A DNA stretch of 64,000 bases from Marchantia polymorpha subsp. ruderalis (taxonomy: Eukaryota; Streptophyta; Marchantiopsida; Marchantiales; Marchantiaceae): assembly GCA_037833965.1 (NCBI GenBank), contig AP031359.1:5142001-5206000 (forward strand). The letters run 5' to 3'. Below, in pieces: positions 33,079-44,945 of the stretch. Below the pieces are notes generated by a model, which was given only the letters and a program-made list of their open reading frames with translations, was not told the origin of the DNA and did not search any database. Made by a program: the position numbers and the translations under genes. The stretch's first letter is position 1. Each line of letters opens with the position of its first letter.

Positions 33079-34845
33079 ATGGCGCCGCCCAAGAACAGTG
33101 ACAAGGTGCAGAAATTGGTTCCCTTGAAGGTACCCTTTGAGGAATTGCAACCCTTCAGGCGCAAACTCAGCGAATTGTGTCTTGATTTCCTCTTACAGAA
33201 TTGGAATTGCATCTTGGCGAGCATTTGCAAAGAGATTATGGATAAGAAGAAGACCGAGGGCGAGGTTCTTTGAGGCAATCCAATGATGTGGACGATTGAG
33301 CATTGGGCGTAAGTGATGGGACCGTGTGCATGCAACGACGGGGACCTCTTGTTTGAGAAGAGTAGCGTGAAGCTTACTCGCATGGAAGAATTCTCTTACG
33401 GGCCACTCTTCAATAATGGGAGGCCGGGGACGAATGGATGGAAGACCGCCGACTACAAGGATCCGAAGAGACGGGCAATGGCGTTGGGCATTATGCACAT
33501 CCTGAGACCGGCGCGAACGACTTATGTCACGGCCTGGCAAGTGGGGTTCTTTGAACGAGTCATGACGGGACAGCGGGTGCACTAGGCAAGAATCTTTTAC
33601 GATCTTGTCTGCGTGAGTGCGAGCTCCCGGTGAACAGGGCCGTTGGTTCATCATTTGACTCCCTTCCTTGTGAATTTCTATCGAGGCATGGGATTGCGCA
33701 CAAGGGAGGAGGAGAAGCGATTTCCGATGGAGCGGGATATCTTAGCAGTTGAGTCTAGTGAAGGGACCAAAGAAGAGGATAACAGTCAACCTCAAATTCC
33801 ACCGCAGACGACAGCACGTGGACCTATTAAGGTGGAAGTTCTGCCGAATCAAGAGAAGCCAGAACGGCGATTGGCGAAGACGCGGAAGGTGGTGACAGAT
33901 GACGAGGAGGATTTGATGCTAGAGGTAAGAAGAGCGGAAACGGAGATAGAACAAATCAGGCAGTCGAGAACTCGCGCTAGAGCAAAGAGGAAAGCGACTC
34001 AAGGGTTGGTGATCACCGAAGCTTCGGACAGCAGTGTGGAGAAGACAGTTGCCTCAATCATCGCCTCACCCGAGGTAGTATCTAGCAAGTCGACACAGCC
34101 TGTGGTGAACGAGGGACCTTCGGCGGTACTAGTCGAAGTTCCAACAAACGTGATAGTGGAACCTTCGAAGGGGGGAACAGAGATGGTAAGTCCGAATTCT
34201 CTTTCTTCGGAGCGGACGCGGTTTGTGGAAGTGAGGATGTACCTTAGCCAAAGATCGGGGGAGAAGTAGCGACAGAAGTTACGTTGAGCGAAGCAATCTT
34301 GGAACAGATTGTGGCAGAGGTTGGTGGGACTTTGGAAAATCAAGTAGAAGAACCAGGGCCGCCATCACCAGAGGAGGAAGTAAGATTGGAAGTTAGGATG
34401 AAGACTTCGGGCGAAGAGGTGAAGACATTGGAGATTACCTTCCCCGACTTCTTGTAGGATAGTGTGGTTCCATTACCGAAGTATTTGGACGGAAAGAGAG
34501 AGAAGTATGATGTGTCGAAGGAAGCAGGGTTCTATGTACAGTTAGTGAGGAATAGAACTAAGATCAAGAGAGCAGTAGTAGTGAAGAGGGAGTGGGATTC
34601 CGCAATTGAGCTGGCGAAGGAGCGAGCTGCAATCTTGTCAGCCGAGTGCGTAGCAACGAAGGCGGCATTAAAGGAGCGAGAAGACCAACTCCGGGAGTTG
34701 GAGAGTGAGTGCGAAGTGTTGCAGTTGAATCTAGAAAAGGAATCCGGACGATGTGTAGAGTTAGAGGAGACTTGTGGCGGACTTCGTATTTCTACTGAGA
34801 ATGCACAGAAGGTGACAGTTGATCTGCTCGAGAGATTGGACCGAC
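33079..34845 (+). pseudogene. LTR-encoded coiled-coil protein (copy M)
   Basis: The ATG at 33079 begins 'MAPPKNSDKVQKLVPLKV', parallel to 'MAPKKSEKVRKLVPLKL' in copy O, so this is the true family start. TGA at 33271-33273 interrupts the first block. 'GPCACNDGDLLFEKSSVKL', 'NGWKTADYKD' and 'RPARTTYVTAWQVGFFERV' follow to a stop near 33585. The frame 33643-34269 has 'HHLTPFLVNFYRGMG', a basic/acidic linker and an S/T/V-rich part. The frame 34464-34859 has 'VPLPKYLDGKREKYDVSKE' and the first coiled-coil heptads. The sequence breaks at about 34845 inside the coiled coil. Confidence 0.72.
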
Positions 34846-35184
34846 GTGGTATCATATGATCTCCAAAGAAATACTGATACCACGTCGTGCTACATATGAT
34901 CCGGAAGTCCCAGCTATCTCTTGATCTACTTCTTCTATAAATTCTACTCTAGTAGTGACGAAAGGCCGGACCTCCTACTCCTATTCTTCCTTCTTCCTAC
35001 TAGATCTTCTCAAACCTTCCGTCTCTTTAGAGTTCGGATTCATACGGTTTTACAACCTGATCCCAACTGAGACCCGACTTATGAATAGTTTTCTTCTCTG
35101 TAAGGGAAAAAATCATATAGATCCCCGGCAGCGGCGCCAAAAATCATATGTAGCACGACGTGATATCAGTATTCCTTCGAAATC
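34842..35184. repeat. Inverted LTR ends facing each other around a short internal segment
   Basis: The 41-bp arm at 34860-34900 is nearly the reverse complement of 35143-35184 (about five mismatches). Both arms carry the LTR terminus GTGCTACA followed by TATGAT, but on opposite strands. Between them lie about 240 bp, including the minus-strand primer site at 35122-35139. A second, perfect 12-bp inverted repeat, GACGTGGTATCA (34842-34853) and TGATACCACGTC (34876-34887), overlaps the left arm. Confidence 0.8.
35122..35139 (-). other. Primer binding site, tRNA-Asp type (minus strand)
   Basis: The minus strand reads TGGCGCCGCTGCCGGGGA, identical to the site at 2575-2592. It begins nine bases after the LTR end at 35149, the same spacing as in element A. 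Confidence 0.85.
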
Positions 35185-38014
35185 ACTTAGTTTACACTAA
35201 ACATTTCCCAAAGTAAACCACTCCGCGTTCGTTCCCACGAAGATCTACAGTTTTCCCCCTTTAAGACTGTAATAACCCACTAAAGGCTAAACTGCAATAT
35301 AGTGGTAGAAAGGTCAAACCCATAGGGACAGAGGAACACACAGGGTACAAAGTGTCATATTTAACAGACTATTGAGGAGTTTGAATTCTCAGGCGACTGT
35401 CACTCCCAGAAATACTGCAAGTGTTCACTCGGAGCTCACTCGGAGGTCGCACAGTGCAGCATAACACACACACACACACACACCTGAAACTACAGAAACA
35501 CAACCTAGAGATCGGTTAGGACCTCTACTGAAGATTTCAGGGGGAAAGTCTCTCGCGAGTACACTCAGCGAAGCTGCGGGTAGTGACTCCCAACTTTGGC
35601 TTTTACAACCCTTCCACTAGTTTTCTGCTAGCGTAGGGAACCCGGTTTGGACTTCCTACTTCGGATCGAAGTCACTCACACGCGGTGAACAACACTCTCA
35701 CCTCACAAAACGCGCAGAGAACACAGGTCCGCACGGAGGTACTCACTGAGAAACGTTTCAGTAACACACCATAACAGTCTATTGAAGAGTTTGAATTCTC
35801 AGGCACTTGTCATTCCCAGAAATACTACAGGAGTTACTCCGTAGGCACCTGCTGTAGCGTAACCTGAATTTACAACCAAGGCTTACACGAAGTAGCAAAA
35901 CTTCACTTTGGCACTCGAAAGTGTAAGGGGGAAATTGTTCAAGTATCTAACTTGTAACTGGCTCTGAGCATCGGCAATCACCCGCAGGTGTAGATCTGAA
36001 CTACTCAAGTCTCTAACCAGCGTACTAGCTCTAAACATTTGGCCGAAGGCCTTCAGCTACACCTTGGCGGTCCGCCAAGGTGTAGCTTCTCTTGCGTGGT
36101 GACAGAACTAAGGACACAAACACGCAAAGAAAATGAGTTCCTGATCTACACTTCCGAAACTGGAAAAATCCCAAGGCAAGACGCCTTGAACTACTTTATA
36201 CCTTCTAAGTCCTAACTAACACTACACTGCATTGCCATGGTGCGAGCCGCAACAGATCCTACACCTGAGGAGTCGGCGGCTGCCTTCTCCTCTAACTTAC
36301 AACCTAAATCTAACCCTAATCCTAATCTGAATAAGCCTACTGTACAGAGCCGGCAGCGCCTTTACATCCAAGATCCGAGGCTGAAAATTTGTAGGCATGC
36401 GTGAGATCAACGGCCCCACCAAATTTCAGATCCATCCGACCGTTCATCGCAAAGATATGGGCCCCGCAAGATCTCTGAACCTAGGCCAAAATTCCTTTTC
36501 CAAAATCCGAGGTCCGGGGGATCCACATGCCGCTTGAATGCCGTTCCTGCGATTATGGGTAACGGCCTGCTCCTCACGTGCGACTTCACGCCCCGCCAAT
36601 CTGCGTCCCACACTTGACATAATCCCGCCAACTTCCGCCATCGGGAATCTTCTGCCACGTGGCGCCGAAGACATCCTCCCGCCAAAGACACCCTTCCGCA
36701 CCTTTGCCTATCTATAACAATTAACCCCGACGCCTACTAACTCACAGATCCTTACAGATCACTTATCCCTCGTTGGAACAAGCGTGTTGTGCTCTTTCCA
36801 ACGAGCTCCTAACTAAGTCAAACCGTTAAGAATTGAGAAAGTTATGACGGTTTTACTCTTCCGCCGAAGGCGTTTGCCTATGCACAGGCTTCCACTCGCA
36901 ACTCGCCTATGCGCAGGCCCTTGGGCCGAAGGCCTCTCTATCTGTTAACGCCGAAGGCCTCTCTATATGTTAACGCCGAAGGCCTCTCTCCCAATCATGA
37001 CAACCGCTTTCGACGCTCATAACTCAGTGACGCCTTATCTGTTTCAAGAGTTCTTGGTTTCGTTGGAACGAACGTCGCGAGTTCTTTCCAACAAGACCCT
37101 AACTGAGTCAAGGCGTTACGAATTGAGAAAGTTATAAAGGATTCACTCTTCCGCCGAATGCACTCTCCCGCATCGCCGAAGGCGTTGACCCGAAGACGTC
37201 TGTCGCCGAAGGCAAACATCTAGGGCCGAAGGCGGATATTCCGCCGATGGCGAAGTGCCTATGCGCAGGCGAATTCTTTCTGCCGAAGGCGGATTTCCCG
37301 GCGGACTTCCCGCCGACCACGAACTCCTTCCGCCTATTCGTATGCGTTCTCCTTCGCATCTTTCGACAGTGACAACTCCCTGAGTCCTCATCCATTCCAG
37401 ACGTTCTTGGGCTCGTTAAAACAAGCGTGTCAAGCTCTTTCCAACAAGACCATAACCAAGTCAAGGAGTTGTGAATTGAAAAAGTTATGAGGGATTCACT
37501 CTTCCGCCGAAGGCCCTTGCCCCGAAGGCGTCTACCGCCGAAGGCGCATCTTCCGGCGGTTCTTCCGCCGAAGGCGTACCGCCGAAGTCGCTCTACCGCC
37601 GAAGGCCACCCATCAGTAACTTCCGACACTCATAACTCAGTGACCTCTTATCCGTTTCACAAGTTCTTAGACTCGTTAGAACCAACGCGTCAAGGTCTTT
37701 TTAACAAGACCCGAAGTAACTCAAGGCGTTACGAGTTGAGAAAGTTATGAGTGATCTACCGCCGAAGGTGCTTGAAGCGGATCCTCCAGCATGAACCGCC
37801 CGTTCCGTCCCAAGCGTCCCACTGTGGCCTAAGCCCAAAACCCCTTGACTGTCCTCGATGCTCTTTTTACTCTGGTTTCTAGTCCCTAGACCTGGTTTGA
37901 CAACCGTTCCACAGATAAAAGCTACAGGTATGTCTCAATTGAAAAACTCAAAACGGAGTACAAAAAGAGGCCCTCGCCTTGAGAAAAACCGAGGTTTAAA
38001 TACTATCTCCCACA
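35149..38014 (-). mobile_element. Long LTR, minus strand, adjoining a primer site (ORF mostly deleted)
   Basis: The inner end at 35149 is fixed by the primer site. Bases 35200-36240 match the LTR of element A (1609-2565) in reverse, including the GT tract. Right of that, 36340-36700 matches the 5' coding/leader part of the copy at 58740-58960. Four ~125-bp units and hairpin clusters fill 36733-37760. The proposed start (TGTGGGAGATAG, at 38014) is the least certain point; a second TGTGG start is possible at 37913. The coiled-coil ORF has been removed by deletion. Confidence 0.65.
36733..37752. repeat. Four ~120-bp units with inverted ends, interspersed with GAA hairpins
   Basis: Units lie at 36733-36848, 37016-37140, 37366-37492 and 37629-37751. 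They open with variants of CTCATAACTCAGTGAC, hold 'CGTTGGAAC' or 'CGTTAGAAC' and 'CCAACAAGACC', and close with variants of GAGAAAGTTATGAGG. Between units are clusters of GCCGAAGGC or GCCGAAGGCG (for example 36861, 36931, 36973, 37183, 37206, 37508, 37535 and 37569). The fifth unit is at 15615-15737. Confidence 0.8.
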
Positions 38015-38869
38015 AGTGACCAACTAGTATCCCGTCCATTCCGGATCGATGGCCACCGCTAACTTTCCGGATTGGCAGCCGGGTGCAACTGAGCCGCATC
38101 GTTAATCGCTGCCATTCTACTCGATGCCTAACCTACTCCTAGAATTACTCAACCTCCGCCAGACATCATGAAAACCCTGGTGGAGCTTGCTCATCCGGTC
38201 CCTTGTGAAACCTAGATGCTCCTCTTTCTTCGGTTGGTACTCAAAAGCGCATCAGGTCTCCAAGGTGAACTGCCTCTAGTCGAAAAAATGTAGGTAAGGG
38301 AAGTTAGCGAAACAGATCTGTAATTTAGGGATTAGCATTGGTTGTGAGGATCGGGTTTGGGGGTCTGCTTCTAGAGCTCGGCGGGCGGTCGGTGATCTGC
38401 CCAAAACTGCTCTCGCGGTGAGCGAACGGCCGGCATGTAGGCTCTGTGCTTCCACACTACGTCAAACACGGGGACCTAACAACAAGAATGCTGGCGACCT
38501 GGCTGGCATCAAACATACAACTGCCACCTCTCCTCATCCTTCATCTCAGCTAGCAAACATCTACTTATCTTCCTACCTGCCTTCCTTCCTTCCTGTTTCT
38601 CTATCTATCCTCCACCCAAACGGCATACTTCATTGACATATTCAGTACGATACCAACCTAGTTTGTTGACACTGCATTTTCTAGTTTCACACTAACTGCC
38701 GGCAGAACAAAGACTGCGCGATTTCATGCCCAACTGCTGTTCCAAAGAAGTTTCCCCAAGAGATGAATCTTCCTTGCACAAGAAGGGATTGTCGCGACTT
38801 ACCCTTGAACAGAGCTCACTCAGCACATCTCTGCTCGTCTTTGCCTCTGCATGCTCTATCTCTATTTTG
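38015..38869. other. Stretch without a recognisable gene
   Basis: The right part (about 38640-38869) may be the 3' untranslated tail of the ATPase fragment. I see no poly(A) tract (poly-T on the plus strand) at its edge. The pyrimidine-rich run TTCCTTCCTTCC lies near 38585. Confidence 0.45.
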
Positions 38870-40745
<1,876 letters not shown>

Positions 40746-40755
<10 letters not shown>

Positions 40756-41003
40756 TCCCACATAAAACAAAAAAATCCCTTTGGAGGTTTTTCCGGATAC
40801 GTGTTTGATCCAAAGACTTCCTTCCTCCTCTGAATGTCAGTCTCATCTTCGCTTATGCCTCGCTTCTCAGTCACCTGCAGCTTGGCTACGAGTTCATGAA
40901 TACGTCCAAGACGGATCAAAGTATCTTTCTCGTTCTTCTCGTCTTCTCCCTCTCGAGCCCCGCAGAAGGTGGAACAAAAACTGAACTCTAAAGTGAATAG
41001 CAT
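40746..41003 (-). pseudogene. Autoinhibited-type (ACA) Ca2+-ATPase, N-terminal fragment
   Basis: The minus-strand frame has 'IHELVAKLQVTEKRGISEDE' followed by 'RRKEVFGSNTYPEKPPKGFF' and 'FMWE'. This is the cytosolic N-terminal segment before membrane helix 1 of plasma-membrane/vacuole-type ACA pumps, not of ECA pumps. It changes to ECA sequence at about 40750, within the shared bases TGGGAGTGCCTGATGCAAGA, and loses frame. It covers about 85 codons. Confidence 0.72.
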
Positions 41004-42662
41004 AGAATACGGAACGTCATCCTCAGTGTCAGTAAGTCCGTCTTCCAGCCAATACTCCTATGAATCGAGGGCTCCTTGGCATGTCCCGGAAATCCTGAAT
41101 TTTGTAAAATTTCAGATTTGTCTATGGTGGTCTTTACGCGTGTGCTGACGCTGATAATGCTCACCCGATCCCGCGGCAAAAACTGTCCCTCTTCTTTACC
41201 ACCTATGCCACGACCACGACCACGACCTTTACCTCGGCCTGGTCCATCTTGAGCGGCCAATCGACTGCGGCCAACTGTAGTCACGACCGTGGTAGAGTTA
41301 TCCTTTCCAGTGGAGTTATGCACGGCTCCGCTGCTAACAATCTCTCCCTTCCTAGTCCCTTCTAAGACAACCTCCTCTTCCATATCAAGAGGGAAAAAGG
41401 CAAGAGGCTCCAGGACTTCCAATTGCATAAGCTGAGGTACTTCCGTAAATCCTTCCGGATATCTGGTGAAAGTCGATGAGCTCCCAACCTTCCTATAAAC
41501 ATCAAGAAGCTTACCCCTCGGGTACCGAAACAAATTGTCATGGAGAGGACTAGATTTCCCTTGACTACTATCCCATTTATCAGGAACAGGTGGAGCACCA
41601 ATAGGACCTCCAGCCGGGGGTCCATGAAGTAGACCACTTTCAGAAAAATTTGCACGACCGCGACCGGCAGCAAAACCTACATTTGGCCCATCTCCTCTTC
41701 CCCTTCCCACACCAAAACCAGGTGCAAATTTTGGTGGGGTGGCTCCCGGAGGAGGAGCTTCTCCAACTCCGCGACTCATAAAAAAGTGCGGACGCCATGC
41801 ACGATCTCGAGTAGCATTGTCAGATTCCCTCTCGCCTTCTTTATTATTTATTGGATTTGGAGTGTGTCTATCTCAGTGGCCCTCTCCTTCTTTCTCCGGC
41901 TCTGACCATTTCTCTCTCCGATACTCTTTGTCCTTGTCTTCTGGACCCCAACAAGTGCTCCACTTACTGTCTCTCCGAGCCTCAAAGCTAGTCTCCCTGT
42001 TAGCTGTGTCGGTCCACCTATCGGACGGAAGGCGACGGAGTTCTGAGGCGTCTCTACCTGCATTATTTTCAGCCCATCTCTCCCCTCGACAAGTTTCTGC
42101 AGTCTCCCTCTCTCCCTCTTTCCATCGATCCCTACGCGCGGCAGTGTTGTTTTCTCTTTCCTCTTCCCGCCAGCGATCACGACGACTGTTGTCAGCATTG
42201 CGTTCCAATGATATGGATCTCCACTAATCCCGCTTCCTCTCTGCGTCTCTAGTCACATCCCGCCCTCCGTCACGACCGCCATCTACCGCCTTCTCTACCG
42301 ACATCTCGTCCTCCATCCCCACGGGCAACACCATCACCCCGCCATCCCTCCTTTATAAGAGCTTCACTAGTGAGCCCACCATGACTTGGGGTCCCCGGTG
42401 TCCGCGGGGGTTCCATGGTGGCAATGGGTGGATTGCTTTCTGTAGGCTTGGAAAAGAGCCACTGCGGCGACAGGGGTATGATATTTTCAGAAGCGGCAAT
42501 ATCTGCACCCACTTTGAAATCAGAATCAGCTCCAAGTAACACCTTCGATGACTCCAGTATTCCGCTACCTTCGTCGCGTAGCTTCCAAGACTCGAGCCGA
42601 AGAGGCGTACCGCCACCACTCTCCCTCATTGCTTCACCTTTACTTTCCGTCATTGTGCTCAA
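41004..42662 (-). pseudogene. GYF-domain protein (EXA1-like), N-terminal region, no visible introns
   Basis: The ATG at 42662 ('MSTMTESKGEAM') precedes 'NIIPLSPQWLFSKPTESNPP' and 'SEALIKEGWRGDG' (42270-42560). It continues with Arg/Glu-rich 'RRDRWREEERE', 'ERWAEN' and 'DRWTDT' repeats (41873-42208), then 'WGPEDKDKEYRREKWSEP', the RGRG-rich part and 'YPRGKLLDVYRKV' (41779-41040). This matches, block by block, the region before the GYF domain in plant EXA1-type translation regulators. The GYF domain itself is missing; sequence changes near 41000. TGA at 41873-41875 replaces an Arg codon, and there are frameshifts near 42230 and 41860. It is a broken retrocopy-like fragment. Confidence 0.8.
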
Positions 42663-43085
42663 AGCGCTTTAACCCTAAAAAACCAAATAAAAAATATAAG
42701 CCTATGCACTCTCGTATCCTCGCGCTCTTCCGCCCAGGTTCCTCTCGGCCTCTGCGCCTGCGCCTGCACACGAAGAGGAAATTGCAGAACCGGGAACTGC
42801 GGACGACGAGCCAGCCCAAAGAGCCAGCAGCCACAAGACTAGGACTAGAGTCTTCTATACACTTCCCACCCGTCCTCTGCCCTCCTCCTCCTTCGTCTAC
42901 CACTGCCACCATCACCACACAACTCTCCACTCCGAAGGACACCAAATTGCTCCCTGTTGTATGCTTCCTCTGCGCGTACTCCATCCGGCCACAACAACGA
43001 CACTCAAGATTTCTCTCCAGAGTGAATCTCGAGCAAAGCTCATACCCAATGTGATTCTTGCTCGTCCCCCTCCTCAACCTTCTTA
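42663..43085 (-). other. Probable 5' UTR of the EXA1-like fragment
   Basis: The sequence upstream of the ATG at 42662 is non-repetitive, rich in short Pro/Arg shadows and has no other domain. Its presence fits a copy taken from a transcript with a 5' UTR. The outer limit is uncertain. Confidence 0.5.
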
Positions 43086-43189
43086 TCGGTAGTTACTACA
43101 CACTAACCTACAAACTTACTTTTTCTATTACAAAAACTTCATCTTTTTAAAATTTTTTTGGCCAAAATTACTTGTTCGGCCAGTAACCA

Positions 43190-44945
43190 GTGGAATTCAC
43201 TTTCCACAACGATTGAGCAATGGGCTCAAGTCTTAGAGCCGTGTGCAACTCAGGCAGGCGATTACTATATGATCACAAGAGCGTGAAGGTGACATAGAAA
43301 GAGGAGACGACGTTCGTGAAGTTGTTCAAGTCAGCTCGATCGACCAAGAATAGTGGCAGACGATAGATTACCGTGATCCGCTGAGACACAATGTGGCAGT
43401 GGCGCTGATGCAGATTTTGAGGCCTTTGCGAACAACGTACATGGCGTCTTGGCAAGTAGGATTTGTGTAACACGCGGTGACGGAGAAGCCAATACACTAG
43501 GCTCAAATCTTGTGGAGTGTCAAGGACATGAATGTCAAGGACAAGTTTGAGGGATTGATGATTTATCTATCCCCGTTCTTCATCGATTTCTACCAAGGTA
43601 TGAAATTGTTGACAGAAAAGGAAAATAAAAAATTCCCGCTCAAAAGTAAAATTGTTGGAACAAAGGACAAAGGAGCTCTTGGGAGGCAACAGAATTGTCA
43701 ATGTTGATGATGACATTGAACTTGTGCGGTCTTTGGCCAAAGTTGACATGTCCAATGACAAAATTGAGGAACAACTTGTGAAGAAGCAAAGGAAGTAGCA
43801 AACGCCTTTAGCTTAGGAAGTTGTTGGTCGCATAGCAGATTGCAGACTAAAAGACCAGCACCTGTGCGGATGAGAATGGCGAGTACGCATGCTTGTAGTA
43901 AGGTGAAGCCACGACACAAGCAAAAAGAAGTGTTGGACAGTGCGAAGTGCAGTAAGGCAACATCGCAACCTCAGCTGTCTTTGGAAAATTGGACTGCAGT
44001 GGGAGTGTAGGAAGCAGGATCGGAAGACAAATGGCTTTCGGCTGAAGACCTTTGGCCTTTGGAGTGGCAACCTTTAGAAAATTGGACTGCAGTGGGAGTG
44101 TCGGAAGCAGGATCGGAAGACAAATGGTTTTCGGCTGAAGACCTTTGGCCTTTGGAGTGGCGACCTTCACATATGCTTATGGAGAGATCGTTGGCATAAG
44201 GCAAAGAAGGAGAAGATGAGACCGAGATCAAGACTTCAGGTCAACGCCTTCGGCCTTTGAATTAAGCATCTTCGGATGTGCGTGAGGAGTTTACAAAGTT
44301 GGTGGAGGTTTCTCCTTCAAAGAAGTACCTTTAGAGCAGATTGTGGCAGAAGTTGAGAAGACCGTCACGGAGCAACCGACGTTGCCTTCGTGCCAGCTGT
44401 ATATGGGAACAGTGGAGTTTGACTGTGGAGAAGGGTCTGCGGCTAACGGGCCGACGTTGGCAAAGTTTAGTTTGTGTGATCTTTTGAGTGATAGGATAGT
44501 TCTATTAGTGACATACTTGGATAGGAAGATGGAAAAGTACTCGGAGCCAACGTCTTTGGCGGGATCCTATGTGAAATTAGTGCGCAGACAGACGAAGGCA
44601 AAGGCGGTAGCAACCGCTAGGGTGATCGAACGGATTGCAATCTTCACTTTCAGGTGTGCAACCATGACATGGTCACACACTTGAAACTTCCCGCTCTTAC
44701 CTTGCAAGAGCAAGAAGAGCAACTTCGTGCAAAGGAGTTGGAGTGCAAAAAACTTTGGCGAGAGTTAGCTGCAGAGAAGAGCCTCCATACGAAGGAGGAG
44801 CTAGAGTGCAAGGGCCTGTTGGAAGCGTCTCGGGTAGCATATTAGAAAGAATTTTAGCACGCAGAGGAGCTGACAGTGCATCTGGCAGCATAAGAGCGGT
44901 TTGTGGCTGCCAAATTAGCTCGTTGGGATAGTCGATTAGCTAATT
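43190..44945 (+). pseudogene. LTR-encoded coiled-coil protein, copy I (both ends truncated)
   Basis: It enters inside N-terminal block 1 ('WAQVLEPCA', near 43205). Broken frames carry 'LMQILRPLRTTYMASWQVGF' (43400-43470) and 'YLSPFFIDFYQGMKLLTEKE' (43560-43620). A basic/acidic linker, an in-frame 31-residue tandem duplication and 'LSDRIVLLVTYLDRKMEKYS' (about 44490-44540) follow, then 'SYVKLVRRQTKAKAV' and coiled-coil heptads ('LRAKELECKKLWRELAAEK'). It stops near 44945, where copy H begins inside its own 5' coding part. The LTR start and end are absent. Confidence 0.68.
43984..44169 (+). repeat. 93-bp in-frame tandem duplication (31 residues)
   Basis: Units at 43984-44076 and 44077-44169 encode 'ENWTAVGV.EAGSEDKW' followed by 'SAEDLWPLEW'. 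The first has TAG where the second has TCG. The 93-bp length keeps the reading frame. Confidence 0.85.

Noticed and set aside
33079..33096. TGGCGCCGCCC after CATTACA as a tRNA-Asp primer site
   Set aside because: It matches the primer only for about 8 bases, and ATGGC is a target duplication that coincides with the start codon of the outer copy.
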